Assembly (NCBI GenBank): GCA_041917755.1
Contig: JAYRWY010000006.1
Location: 62,001 to 126,000, forward strand
Length of the DNA stretch: 64,000 nucleotides
From: RGZA01 sp041917755
Lineage (GTDB): Bacteria > Pseudomonadota > Alphaproteobacteria > UBA9219 > RGZA01
Direction of reading: 5' to 3'
Each line of letters starts with the position of its first letter. Positions within the stretch are counted from its first letter, which is position 1. A model generated the notes under the pieces. The model had not been told where the DNA came from. It ran no database searches and saw only the letters and a list, made by a program, of their open reading frames with translations. Positions 17,900 through 26,346 of this stretch are shown here, piece by piece. The position numbers and the translations under genes were made by a program.

Positions 17900-18766
17900 A
17901 TGAGTGATGTTAATGAACCCGTTAAAGGTACGCTGATGAAGGGTAAGCGCGGGCTTATCCTGGGTGTTGCCAATGATCGATCGATTGCCTATGGCATCGC
18001 ACAGGTCGCCGCAGCCCAAGGCGCAGAACTTGCCGTAAACTACCAGATTGATGCATTGGCCAAGCGCGTTGTGCCGCTGGCCGAACAACTGGGCGCAAAG
18101 ATTATTGAAAAGGCCGATGTGCAGGATGATGAAAGCCTCGACCGTTTGTTCAAAACCATTGAACAAAAATGGGGCGGATTAGACTTTATCGTCCATTGCG
18201 TTGCGTTTTCCGACAAAAACGAATTAGACGGCAAATATGCCGATACCACCCGCGCGAACTTCCTCAATACGATGGATATTTCGTGCTTCTCCTTCACCAA
18301 TATATGCAAGAAGGCTGCGCCGCTGATGAAAAATGGCGGCAGCATGTTGACCCTGAGCTATCTTGGCGCAGAACGCGTAATGCCACACTATAACGTAATG
18401 GGTGTTGCCAAAGCCGCATTGGAAGCCAGTGTGCGCTACCTTGCGGTTGATTTGGGCGGCCAAGGCATTCGCGTGAATGCCATTTCGGCCGGGCCCATCA
18501 AAACCCTTGCGGCAAGCGGTATTGGTGATTTCCGTCACATTCTTCGCTGGAATGAGATCAACGCGCCACTAAAGAAAAACGTGACCCAAGTTGAAGTCGG
18601 TAATATGGCGCTGTTCCTCTTATCCGATATGGGCACAGGCGTAACCGGTGAAGTGGTACATGTCGATGCCGGTTATCATGCGGTTGGCATGGTGGCAGTA
18701 GATGAAACCGTGGCACTAGGCGAGATGCTGAATAACATGAACGCAATAAAGGCGGCGAATGCGTAA
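17900..18766 (+). CDS. fabI: Enoyl-[acyl-carrier-protein] reductase (NADH)
   Basis: Last step of each fatty-acid elongation cycle. 288 residues. FabI hallmarks: GVANDRSIAYGIA at the nucleotide site, SYLGAERVMPHYNVMGVAK containing the Y-x6-K catalytic pair, and AISAGPIKTLAASGI. A GGAG Shine-Dalgarno precedes the ATG. The C-terminal tail after DAGYH is about 30 residues longer than the E. coli enzyme. The 3' end overlaps the next gene by eight bases, so fabI is probably first in an operon that runs through the two Cys-rich genes to aroC. Confidence 0.96.
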   Translation: MSDVNEPVKGTLMKGKRGLILGVANDRSIAYGIAQVAAAQGAELAVNYQIDALAKRVVPLAEQLGAKIIEKADVQDDESLDRLFKTIEQKWGGLDFIVHCVAFSDKNELDGKYADTTRANFLNTMDISCFSFTNICKKAAPLMKNGGSMLTLSYLGAERVMPHYNVMGVAKAALEASVRYLAVDLGGQGIRVNAISAGPIKTLAASGIGDFRHILRWNEINAPLKKNVTQVEVGNMALFLLSDMGTGVTGEVVHVDAGYHAVGMVAVDETVALGEMLNNMNAIKAANA

Positions 18767-19082
18767 TCTCGTATTCGTCTTCTTATGTATTGTTTTGGCA
18801 GTTGGCAGTTGGCAATTCGCATCGGCGCAAACCTTTAAGTATGAAATGAATCCCTATTCTTCCGTCGGCAAAGTGACCGGTGGCAAATGTCTGGTTCATG
18901 AAGATTGCGTGTATGGCTATTTGCCCAAGGATAAAAAGTTTGCCCTGCTATGCCTTACCAAAAAACAGGCATCCGGAAAACGCGTGGGAGAAAATCATAT
19001 TCCATCCCGTGGATTAATGTGCGGGTGCTTGCCCGATGTTAAGCTATGTGGCTTTGCACTTCCGCAGGAGATGTACCAATGA
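18759..19082 (+). CDS. Small Cys-rich secreted protein, copy 1
   Basis: 107 residues with a signal peptide (about 1-23, ending FASA). The mature part has six Cys in the pattern GKVTGGKC...EDC...LLCLT...MCGCLPDVKLCGF. The same framework recurs in the next gene, so they are tandem paralogues. Preceded by AAGGCGG as Shine-Dalgarno; overlaps fabI by eight bases and the next gene by four (ATGA). Predicted periplasmic or outer-membrane-attached, probably disulfide-bonded. No family was recognised. Confidence 0.8.
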   Translation: MRNLVFVFLCIVLAVGSWQFASAQTFKYEMNPYSSVGKVTGGKCLVHEDCVYGYLPKDKKFALLCLTKKQASGKRVGENHIPSRGLMCGCLPDVKLCGFALPQEMYQ

Positions 19083-19615
19083 AGCAAGTCCTTATCCTGT
19101 TACTGTTCATCGTGGCGGCAGCCTTACCGCAGCCATCGTATGCGAACGAACAAGGTTTTGGCGTGCCGCGCATCACCGCATATCCGACTGTACGCCCGGT
19201 ATCACGTGAAGGAAAAGTAACCGGTGACAGCTGCCGCACCGATAATGATTGCATCGTTGGCTGCACCGCTGGTCAGCCCGATGACATGAAATGCCTCACC
19301 CCTGCCGAGGCCAGCAATGAATGCGTATCCCCCGATAAGGCACCAAGCAGTGATTATCCATGCGCATGCCTTCCTGATGTGATGCGCTGCGGGTTCACCT
19401 TTGCCAAGCCAAAAGTGGTTGAAGAACCCGCCCCTGTGGTTACCCAACCCGCACCGCAAAAATCACATGCCAACAGCACCAAAAAATCGCACGTGAAAAA
19501 ATCAAGCCACAAAAAAACCAAACCCAAAACGCCAAAGAAAAAAGCTGCGGTAAAGGCTGCCCCTGCTGCTGCGCCCACCCCAATTACGGAGCCAACACAT
19601 GACAGCGGGCAATAG
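19079..19615 (+). CDS. Cys-rich secreted protein, copy 2, with Lys-rich tail
   Basis: 178 residues from the ATG at 19079, which overlaps the previous stop (ATGA) and has a clear AGGAG Shine-Dalgarno; an upstream GTG start is less likely. Signal peptide ends near residue 22 (PSYA). The core repeats the copy-1 framework (GKVTGDSC...NDC...CLTPAEAS...CACLPDVMRCGF) but has eight Cys. It then adds a C-terminal tail of about 60 residues rich in Lys, Ala and Pro (KKSHVKKSSHKKTKPK) that could bind anionic polymers. It overlaps aroC by 17 bases. Function unknown. Confidence 0.8.
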   Translation: MKQVLILLLFIVAAALPQPSYANEQGFGVPRITAYPTVRPVSREGKVTGDSCRTDNDCIVGCTAGQPDDMKCLTPAEASNECVSPDKAPSSDYPCACLPDVMRCGFTFAKPKVVEEPAPVVTQPAPQKSHANSTKKSHVKKSSHKKTKPKTPKKKAAVKAAPAAAPTPITEPTHDSGQ

Positions 19616-20672
19616 CTTCGGCACGCTTTTTCGTTTTACCACATGGGGTGAAAGCCATGGCCCCGCCATCGGCGTGGTAGTGGATGGTTGCCCATCCCTT
19701 ATTCCGCTGGCAGAAAGCGATATCCAGTCTTTCCTTGATAAACGCCGCCCGGGGCAATCGCGTCATACCACCCAGCGCCAGGAACCCGATGCAGTAAAAA
19801 TTCTTTCCGGTGTATTTGAAGGCAAAACCACGGGAACACCCATCAGCCTGATAATTGAAAACGTTGATCAACGTTCAAAAGATTATGGCGATATCAAAGA
19901 CAAATATCGCCCCGGCCATGCTGACTACACCTATCAAATGAAATACGGTATCCGCGATTACCGTGGCGGTGGCCGTCAATCGGCACGCGAAACTGCATGC
20001 CGCGTAGCCGCAGGCGCCATTGCGCGTAAAATTCTTGGCACAGGCATTTCGGTGCGCGGTGCATTGGTTCAAATCGGTAAGCATAAAATCAACCGCGCCA
20101 ATTGGGATTGGAATGAAGTTGATAAAAACGATTTCTTCTGCCCAGACAAAGCTGCGGCAGCCACATGGGAAACCTATCTGGATGAAATCCGTAAAAAGGG
20201 ATCTTCGGTAGGTGCGATTATCGAGGTGGTGGCCAGCGGCGTACCAGTTGGATTAGGCGAGCCCATTTATGATAAACTCGACAGCGATTTGGCGCGCGCG
20301 ATTATGTCAATCAATGCTGTGAAGGCCGTTGAAATCGGCGATGGTTTTGCTACCGCAGAAATGACCGGTGAAGAAAACAGCGACGATATGCGTAGCCAAA
20401 ATGGCGGCGTAAATTTTGCATCCAACCATGCAGGTGGCATTTTGGGCGGCATTTCATCCGGGCAGGATATTGTGCTGCGCTTTGCGGTAAAACCAACCAG
20501 TTCGATTTTAACGCCTCGTAACACCATTAACCAAGATGGGCAAAATACCGAAATACTTACTAAGGGTCGACATGATCCCTGCGTAGGCATTCGGGCAGTC
20601 CCTATCGGCGAAGCCATGGTCGCATGCGTGCTGGCTGATCACCTCTTGCGCTTGCGCAGCAGCAAATGCTAA
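19599..20672 (+). CDS. aroC: Chorismate synthase
   Basis: Converts EPSP to chorismate using reduced flavin, the last shikimate step. 357 residues. Motifs: TTWGESHGPAIG at the N-terminus, RPGQSRHTTQRQE, GGRQSARETACRVAAGA, SNHAGGILGGISSGQ and RHDPCVGIRAVP. The start lies inside the previous gene with a GGAG Shine-Dalgarno. Together with the DAHP synthase at 24111-25508, two ends of the shikimate pathway lie within 6 kb, though on opposite strands. Confidence 0.97.
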   Translation: MTAGNSFGTLFRFTTWGESHGPAIGVVVDGCPSLIPLAESDIQSFLDKRRPGQSRHTTQRQEPDAVKILSGVFEGKTTGTPISLIIENVDQRSKDYGDIKDKYRPGHADYTYQMKYGIRDYRGGGRQSARETACRVAAGAIARKILGTGISVRGALVQIGKHKINRANWDWNEVDKNDFFCPDKAAAATWETYLDEIRKKGSSVGAIIEVVASGVPVGLGEPIYDKLDSDLARAIMSINAVKAVEIGDGFATAEMTGEENSDDMRSQNGGVNFASNHAGGILGGISSGQDIVLRFAVKPTSSILTPRNTINQDGQNTEILTKGRHDPCVGIRAVPIGEAMVACVLADHLLRLRSSKC

Positions 20673-20718
20673 AATGGTAAATTAGTTAATTTGTTAACGT
20701 GGATACAGGTAGTTACCC

Positions 20719-21333
20719 ATGAGTGGTACTGGCCAAAAATCGACCTATGACATCTGGCAAGGCTGGGCGAAAGCCCTGGAACGCCAGCTGAAGCGCTGCG
20801 TCGATGTGTATAAAGAACACCATGAAGATGCCAGTAAGGCCCAAGGCTTTCTGGATCGTCTGGAGCTGTTTATTGATCCGGTTAGCCATGCCCAAGAACT
20901 GGCGCAAAAGAATTATGATGTGAAGGGCGGCGTGCAAAAGCTGTATTTGCTATCCCTGACCGTATTGCAAAAGATTTTCCGCGACGTGCTTAAGGTACTG
21001 CCCGCTATATCCGAGGATATGCAACGCCTACTCAATTCCTCCTGCTTTGGGAACGTGTCAGGCCGCCAAGCCATGGATATTTTCAAAGGTCCACATCGCA
21101 CCGTGAACGAAGGCATTGGCCCCGGCCAATCTGACGAATATGGCACATTGCCATGGATGCTCGCCAAATTGCTGGATGATGCCGAAGTTGGCGGCGAAGA
21201 TTATTTCAAACAAGGCCTCACGACGGAAACGGGTGCGACGCAAGTTGCACACAGTGATGGCGTGCAGCCACTGGAACGTCAGGATTCATCGTATAAGCCG
21301 CGTAAAAAAGAAACTCTGACAGGCATTAGCTGA
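20719..21333 (+). CDS. Unknown helical protein, tandem paralogue A
   Basis: 204 residues, mostly helical, no signal or membrane segment. Shared with the next gene are an aromatic start (WQGWAKALERQLKRCVDVY), a central FRDVLKVLPAISEDMQRLL and FKGPHRTVNEGIGPGQ. These align with SECLVKRFRTIEDIY, FRDILHNFPFMSSTIQNFL and FWGPKARQDEGIRSG of copy B, so the two are diverged duplicates. It follows aroC by 46 bases. I recognise no family; the coding pattern and the paralogy argue that it is real. Confidence 0.78.
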   Translation: MSGTGQKSTYDIWQGWAKALERQLKRCVDVYKEHHEDASKAQGFLDRLELFIDPVSHAQELAQKNYDVKGGVQKLYLLSLTVLQKIFRDVLKVLPAISEDMQRLLNSSCFGNVSGRQAMDIFKGPHRTVNEGIGPGQSDEYGTLPWMLAKLLDDAEVGGEDYFKQGLTTETGATQVAHSDGVQPLERQDSSYKPRKKETLTGIS

Positions 21334-21347
21334 TTTAGGTTCCATCG

Positions 21348-22019
21348 ATGCCAGAAAAGTATAATGAACGCGCGCCTTTTAATGACTGGTGGTACTGGTC
21401 TGAATGCTTGGTTAAACGCTTCCGCACGATTGAAGATATCTACCGCGAAAATGGCGAGCATGACCGTGCCGGCCAAATCGGCGAACTGGCTAAAAAACTC
21501 AAAGATACCTGCATGGTTCCCGTGGAAGCCATTCGCAAAGGCGTAAAAACCGATGAAGAAAAAGCCAAAGTCAAAGAATTGGAAGAAGCGGCCATTTACG
21601 TCTGCGCAGAAATGTTCCGCGACATCCTGCATAACTTCCCATTTATGTCGAGCACCATCCAGAACTTCCTTGGCGTAAGCTGGGATGAATTAAGCTGGGA
21701 TGAACCTACCGCAGAGCTGGATGAATTCGGCAATCCCGTTAAAAAGAAAAAACGCGGTAGTGGCGATGCGCGCATTCTGGAACTGTTCTGGGGCCCCAAA
21801 GCCCGTCAGGATGAAGGCATCCGCAGCGGCAAAGTAGCCGATGGCGGCCTTCCCGGTATTTTGTTCAACTTGATGATGGCTGAAAAATCATCCAGCAACC
21901 GCGCGCCAACCCAATTTGGCCAATTCATGCAATCAGCGGCTAACCAGCAATTCGTGAACGTGACCAAGAATGAAAAAGCCGGTCAGGTCATGAACTTCAA
22001 GCCACCAGGTGGCTTCTAA
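21348..22019 (+). CDS. Unknown helical protein, tandem paralogue B
   Basis: 223 residues, starting 14 bases after paralogue A. Helical and highly charged, with a KKKKRGSG loop near 131-138. Conserved with A are the FRDIL...S...QNFL helix and the FWGPKARQDEGI segment. The C-terminus (from about 180) is polar, ends in FKPPGGF and differs from A. Nearby genes (aroC, fabI) give no hint of function. A pair of small soluble paralogues of this kind could form a heteromer, but that is inference. Confidence 0.78.
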   Translation: MPEKYNERAPFNDWWYWSECLVKRFRTIEDIYRENGEHDRAGQIGELAKKLKDTCMVPVEAIRKGVKTDEEKAKVKELEEAAIYVCAEMFRDILHNFPFMSSTIQNFLGVSWDELSWDEPTAELDEFGNPVKKKKRGSGDARILELFWGPKARQDEGIRSGKVADGGLPGILFNLMMAEKSSSNRAPTQFGQFMQSAANQQFVNVTKNEKAGQVMNFKPPGGF

Positions 22020-22023
22020 CATG

Positions 22024-22052
22024 AAAAACCAGAGCTAATTTCTCAGCTCTGG
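22024..22052 (-). terminator. Intrinsic terminator of the gene at 22083-22391
   Basis: An 8-base stem CCAGAGCT (22029-22036) with AGCTCTGG (22045-22052) and an 8-base loop. Read on the minus strand the stem is followed by a run of five T, so it should end transcription from the minus-strand gene. On the plus strand no T-run follows, so it would only weakly stop the paralogue pair. Confidence 0.7.
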
Positions 22053-22082
22053 CGCATATTCATAAAATTCAGTTCAGGATTT

Positions 22083-22391
22083 TTAGCTTTTTACGCAGGC
22101 AAAATGCTGCAGGTTTGAACCTGTGCCATGGGTATTTGGCACGTGTCCGATAAAACTATAACCCTTGGGGCATTGAGCCACGCCATTCGCATCAGTTGCC
22201 ATTTCAATCACGTAACCGCTACCCGAGATAGCAGGTTTACCGCAGGTCACTGCATTGGCTGCTTTATCATAGACATGCACGCCAGTTTGGCAGCTTGCTA
22301 CATACGCAATTTCTTTTGCTTGTGGCTGTGCGTCGGCACTGTGAACGCCCACCAATAATGTCAAGGCGGCCAATAAAATAACTTTTTTCAT
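22083..22391 (-). CDS. Small secreted protein of unknown function
   Basis: 102 residues with a signal peptide (MKKVILLAALTLLVGVHSADA, cleavage near 21). The mature domain of about 80 residues has four Cys (SCQTG, VTCGK, QCPKG, FACVK) and looks like a small extracytoplasmic disulfide fold. No family recognised. It has its own terminator downstream and a promoter-sized gap upstream (22392-22621), so it is a single-gene unit. Confidence 0.75.
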   Translation of the reverse strand: MKKVILLAALTLLVGVHSADAQPQAKEIAYVASCQTGVHVYDKAANAVTCGKPAISGSGYVIEMATDANGVAQCPKGYSFIGHVPNTHGTGSNLQHFACVKS

Positions 22392-22542
22392 AATCGTCCC
22401 CGTATATATAAACGCAATATGTAGTCAGCAAAATCGTGTTGAGGATTTCAATTTATCAAAACGTGCTTAAACCGTGCTTAATGATGTTCAGCAATCAAAA
22501 TGAATTTAGTTCAAATTTTATCGACATAAATTTATCCCCGTC

Positions 22543-22570
22543 TTGACGCATTAACTATACTTTTTATCCT
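22543..22570 (+). promoter_or_regulatory. Candidate sigma70-type promoter for the gene at 22622
   Basis: TTGACG (22543-22548) and TATCCT (22565-22570) are spaced by 16 bases, upstream of the ATG at 22622. Both boxes match the consensus at four to five of six positions. This rests on sequence reading only. Confidence 0.45.
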
Positions 22571-22621
22571 TAAGTTAAACCCGCATTCATAGAATGGCGC
22601 ATCAACAATCCGAGGTTTTAT

Positions 22622-23023
22622 ATGACGGGCAATTCTCCTCCGCGGCGCGGAACCAGTGGCCAAATTGGCAGAGCCATGTATCAAGGATATTACGGTTCAC
22701 CGCCTGAACGCGGTACGCCAGAGCCGGCACAACCACCTGCAGCGTCACCGGCGGATCCGGCAATGCCTACCGCAGAACTACCGCCAACCATCGTAACAGC
22801 CGAAGCACCACGGGCACTACAACGTCAACGACAAGCCCCGAGACAGCGCCAACAACCCACAGAACGATGGGACGAAAACCGTGTTTATGAAACGGCGGCA
22901 CGCAATATTCGTGAAGGCACTGTGCAGGTGGCCGGGGTTGGCGAAACCGTGGGCCTTGGCCGCGATACGACTGTGCAAGGGCAACGGAACCACCGCGCCC
23001 CACACCGCACACCAACCGTTTAA
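22622..23023 (+). CDS. Pro/Gln/Arg-rich protein of unknown function
   Basis: 133 residues. A GAGG Shine-Dalgarno precedes the ATG and a promoter candidate lies at 22543-22570. The first 80 residues are low-complexity (Pro, Ala, Gln, Arg). The C-terminal 50 contain a more ordered RVYETAARNIREGTVQVAG segment. No signal peptide. It converges with gmhB, with three bases between the stops. Probably real, but compositional bias makes this less certain. Confidence 0.6.
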   Translation: MTGNSPPRRGTSGQIGRAMYQGYYGSPPERGTPEPAQPPAASPADPAMPTAELPPTIVTAEAPRALQRQRQAPRQRQQPTERWDENRVYETAARNIREGTVQVAGVGETVGLGRDTTVQGQRNHRAPHRTPTV

Positions 23024-23026
23024 GTA

Positions 23027-23536
23027 TCAAGCTCGGGCGATTATATCCGTAATAAACGTCTTGAGATTACCGCCCTTAAACAAGTGGCCGATAATGCCTG
23101 CTGCCTTGGCAGCTCCCATATCGCTTTGCTTATCGCCAATCAAATGGCTATGCGTCAAATCAATCGCATGGCTTTTCGTGAAACTTAATATCATGCCGGG
23201 TTCGGGCTTGCGGCAATCGCAATCGACCTTATACGTGCCATGCCCTTCGCTGGGGTGATGCGGACAAAACGCAAAACCATGGATTACAGCGCCTCTAGAT
23301 AAACACTCTTGTTCCATCCATGCGTGAAGATGTTTGACATCCTGTTCGGTATACATGCCGCGCGCTACGCCGGATTGGTTGGTAACCACAAACACCAGAT
23401 AGCCGTGTTCATTGGCGTATTTAATTGCATCAATGGCGCCATCGACCCACGTAATATGTTCCGGCAAATAGGCATAACCGATATCTGAATTTAAAACGCC
23501 GTCGCGATCAAAAAAGATTGCGGGTTGCGGCTTCAT
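23027..23536 (-). CDS. gmhB: D-glycero-D-manno-heptose 1,7-bisphosphate 7-phosphatase
   Basis: HAD phosphatase of ADP-heptose synthesis for LPS inner core. 169 residues. The nucleophile motif is FFDRDGVLN (8-16), motif II VTNQSG (51-56), and the zinc-binding loop shows CPHH and CDCRKP, the mark of GmhB. Motif IV is IGDKQSD. The start overlaps the last base of gmhA (TAATG), so translation is probably coupled. Confidence 0.94.
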   Translation of the reverse strand: MKPQPAIFFDRDGVLNSDIGYAYLPEHITWVDGAIDAIKYANEHGYLVFVVTNQSGVARGMYTEQDVKHLHAWMEQECLSRGAVIHGFAFCPHHPSEGHGTYKVDCDCRKPEPGMILSFTKSHAIDLTHSHLIGDKQSDMGAAKAAGIIGHLFKGGNLKTFITDIIARA

Positions 23537-24114
23537 TAGGCGAGATACGCTTCGTCGATGATTTCACAAATCATATGCCCCACGGCAATGTGCATTTCCT
23601 GAATGCGTGGGGTATGGTCAGATGGCACAGTGATGCAAACATCACAAAGCTCCTTGAGCTTGCCGCCCTTGCTGCCCGTCAGGCCAATGGTTTTTACGCC
23701 CATCGCTTTTGCGGCCTGCACGGCCAGCACCACATTTTTGCTATTACCGCTGGTGGAGATGGCAAACAGGAAATCTCCCGCCTTGGCCAAACCTTCAAGC
23801 TGGCGGGAGAAAATAACATCATAGCCATAATCATTACCGACCGCCGTTAGCGTGGAGGTATTGCAAGATAAGGCTGTCGCCGCCAGCGCTTTGCGTTCTT
23901 TTAAAAAACGCCCAACGAGTTCAGCGGCAATATGCTGCGCATCCGCAGCCGATCCGCCATTCCCGCAAAAAAACAAATGCCCGCCTTTTTTCAAGGCGTC
24001 GGCGGATTGAATGGCTACATCCGCCACTGTGCCTGCCAATGCCTGTAGCTTAAGGAAATTTGCCGCGCTATCTGCAAAAGCAGAAGCGGCCAATTCGGTC
24101 ATTTTGTTCATCAT
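23536..24114 (-). CDS. gmhA: Sedoheptulose-7-phosphate isomerase
   Basis: SIS-domain enzyme that starts ADP-heptose synthesis by converting sedoheptulose 7-phosphate to D-glycero-D-manno-heptose 7-phosphate. 192 residues. FFCGNGGSAADAQHIAAELVGRF and FAISTSGNSKNV are typical phosphosugar-binding motifs, and PRIQEMHIAVGHMICE carries the metal/catalytic residues. The ATG overlaps the stop of the DAHP synthase gene (ATGA), placing aroG-type, gmhA and gmhB in one operon. Confidence 0.95.
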   Translation of the reverse strand: MMNKMTELAASAFADSAANFLKLQALAGTVADVAIQSADALKKGGHLFFCGNGGSAADAQHIAAELVGRFLKERKALAATALSCNTSTLTAVGNDYGYDVIFSRQLEGLAKAGDFLFAISTSGNSKNVVLAVQAAKAMGVKTIGLTGSKGGKLKELCDVCITVPSDHTPRIQEMHIAVGHMICEIIDEAYLA

Positions 24115-25508
24115 GCGCTGCGCTCGGCTAATTTGGATTGCTTGCTTGCCTGATTGCGTTGTGCCTTGAGGAATTCAGCAAACAAGAATGCAAGTTCAAT
24201 ACCCTGGCTGGCGTTCAAACGTGGATCGCAATGCGTATCGTATCTGTCACCCAGATTGCTTTCGCTGATGGCAACTGAACCGCCCAAGCATTCGGTTACA
24301 TCACGGCCTGTGAGTTCCAAATGCACGCCGCCGGGATGCACGCCTTCAGCCTGACATACGGTGAAGAAGCTCTTGGCTTCCGACATGATACGATCGAAGG
24401 GACGGGTTTTGATGCCCGATGCCGTTTTAACGGTGTTGCCATGCATGGGGTCACTCGCCCATACCACGGTCTTGCCTTCCTTCTTCACGGCACGCAGCAG
24501 CGCAGGAAGTTTTTCAGCAACCTTATCCGAGCCCATACGCACAATCAGCGTTAAGCGACCAGCCTCATTGGTTGGGTTGAGGGTATCAATCAGCTTCAGC
24601 AAATCATCAATCTGCATCGATGGGCCACATTTCAGACCCAGCGGGTTTTTAACGCCGCGCAGAAATTCCACATGCGCGCCTGCTGGGTCGCGTGTTCTAT
24701 CGCCAATCCACAACATATGCGCAGATACATCGTACCAATCGCCTGTCGTACTATCCACGCGGGTAAGCGCCTGTTCATACGGCAACAACAATGCCTCATG
24801 CGATGTGAAGAACTCCGTCTCACGAAGTTGTGGCACGCTTTCCGATGTCAGACCGCATGCGCCCATGAATGCCAATGCTTCATCAAGGCGGCCTGCCAAA
24901 TCGCGGTAGCGTTCACCCACCGGGCTCTTATCAACAAAATTAAGCGTCCATTGGTGTACCTTATGAAGGTCAGCATAACCACCTTGCGCGAATGCACGCA
25001 GCAAGTTGAGCGTAGCCGCAGATTGGTTATATGCCTGCACCATGCGTTCGGGGTCTGGGGCACGGCCCTTGGCATCAAAATCGATGTTGTTGATGATGTC
25101 GCCCTTATAGCTGGGCAAGGTTACATCGCCCTGCTTTTCAATAGGCTCGCTGCGGGGCTTGGCAAATTGGCCTGCCATGCGGCCAACTTTAACAACAGGT
25201 GTCACGCCGCCAAAGGTCAAAATCACGGCCATCTGCAACATCACGCGGAAGGTATCGCGGATATTATTGGGGTGGAATTCGGCAAAACTTTCGGCGCAAT
25301 CCCCGCCTTGCAGCAGGAATGCTTCCCCCGCTGCAACCTTGGCAAGGCTGGCTTTCAGGCGGCGCGCCTCACCCGCAAATACCAAGGGGGGGTAATTGCG
25401 CAGGCGCTCTACGGTTGAATCCAACGCTTTTTCATCCGGGTAAACGGTGCGTTGCGGATCGGGCTTTGATTTCCAGCTATCTGGGGTCCATTTAGTATTT
25501 TGGGTCAT
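24111..25508 (-). CDS. Class II 3-deoxy-7-phosphoheptulonate (DAHP) synthase
   Basis: First step of the shikimate pathway: phosphoenolpyruvate plus erythrose 4-phosphate to DAHP. 465 residues from the ATG at 25508; an upstream start at 25529 would add seven residues. Class II (plant/Mycobacterium type) motifs: WTPDSWKSKP at the N-terminus, LQGGDCAESF, KVGRMAGQFAKPRSEP, WASDPMHGNT, GGVHLELTGRDVTECLGG and CDPRLNASQGIEL. It heads an operon with gmhA and gmhB. Confidence 0.95.
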   Translation of the reverse strand: MTQNTKWTPDSWKSKPDPQRTVYPDEKALDSTVERLRNYPPLVFAGEARRLKASLAKVAAGEAFLLQGGDCAESFAEFHPNNIRDTFRVMLQMAVILTFGGVTPVVKVGRMAGQFAKPRSEPIEKQGDVTLPSYKGDIINNIDFDAKGRAPDPERMVQAYNQSAATLNLLRAFAQGGYADLHKVHQWTLNFVDKSPVGERYRDLAGRLDEALAFMGACGLTSESVPQLRETEFFTSHEALLLPYEQALTRVDSTTGDWYDVSAHMLWIGDRTRDPAGAHVEFLRGVKNPLGLKCGPSMQIDDLLKLIDTLNPTNEAGRLTLIVRMGSDKVAEKLPALLRAVKKEGKTVVWASDPMHGNTVKTASGIKTRPFDRIMSEAKSFFTVCQAEGVHPGGVHLELTGRDVTECLGGSVAISESNLGDRYDTHCDPRLNASQGIELAFLFAEFLKAQRNQASKQSKLAERSA

Positions 25509-25598
25509 CACTAGAATATAGTGCACCAAAATCGAAAAGATAAGGGAAAAAATCCTATAAATTATGCCCTAAACCACAGCAAAACTGAGTGTGGCGGC

Positions 25599-25898
25599 TT
25601 AGCCAGCCGCCAAGATGCGTCTGTTGTGTTTGATAGGAGTTGCAGGAGCTATGCCACGCACCGGACCCAGAGAAGCATGACGCATCCCATTAAATGGATG
25701 ATCTGGTTCAGACTTGTTCAATTGTTCCTGAACAATCCGATAGCCCGCAATCAACGTCTCACCTTTGAGCTTAAGCGATGAATTGAATGCAACAAAAACG
25801 GTTTGATGCGCTTCATCGACGCGGCAGGTCACGGGCCAAGCGTCAAGCTCATCCTGAATTTTAGTATGCCAATCGATGCGTGGATTATTCTGGCTCAT
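25599..25898 (-). CDS. Small unknown protein
   Basis: 99 residues, soluble, with no recognised family. An AAGGTGA Shine-Dalgarno precedes the ATG. The N-terminal half looks like a small alpha/beta domain (DWHTKIQDELDAWPV, QTVFVAFNSSLKL); the C-terminus is basic. It sits between the DAHP synthase and the divergent DUF3147 gene, with about 90 bases on each side. Confidence 0.6.
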   Translation of the reverse strand: MSQNNPRIDWHTKIQDELDAWPVTCRVDEAHQTVFVAFNSSLKLKGETLIAGYRIVQEQLNKSEPDHPFNGMRHASLGPVRGIAPATPIKHNRRILAAG

Positions 25899-25995
25899 AT
25901 CATCACCTTTTTTTGCTGGGACAACTATCAGGCAGTGGGCTTATGATGTATAGACTAAATAATACTTTCTACACTCGGGCAAGCGAGAAAATGTC

Positions 25996-26346
25996 ATGAT
26001 ATGGCTTATCACCAAATACTTATTAACGGCTGGGGTGGTTGTGCTTGTTTCCGAAGCCGCCAAGCGAAGCGATAAACTGGGCGGGCTCATTGCGGCTTTG
26101 CCACTGGTTACCGTGCTTACGCTTATCTGGCTTTATATTGAAAAGCAGCCGTCAGAAAAAATCGCCAATCACGCTTATTATACGTTCTGGTATGTTGTAC
26201 CGACCTTGCCGATGTTTTTGGCCTTCCCGCCGCTGTTAGAACGGTTTGGGTTCTGGCCTGCCCTTGGTCTATGCGCACTCATCACAATGATATGCTTTGG
26301 AATGTTCAGCCTCATACTGAAACAGTTTGGAATTAATCTGCTTTGA
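25996..26346 (+). CDS. DUF3147-like small membrane protein
   Basis: 116 residues with four predicted transmembrane helices (about 1-20, 28-46, 60-80 and 88-112). The sequence around EAAKRSDKLGGLIAALP and TFWYVVPTLPMF fits the DUF3147 family of small inner-membrane proteins of unknown role. The ATG at 25991 is followed at once by a stop, so 25996 is the start. The stop is one base from the convergent glmS stop. Confidence 0.8.
   Translation: MIWLITKYLLTAGVVVLVSEAAKRSDKLGGLIAALPLVTVLTLIWLYIEKQPSEKIANHAYYTFWYVVPTLPMFLAFPPLLERFGFWPALGLCALITMICFGMFSLILKQFGINLL

Noticed and set aside
24672..25418. 248-codon plus-strand ORF
   Set aside because: Antisense to the class II DAHP synthase gene; no recognisable motifs and no Shine-Dalgarno.
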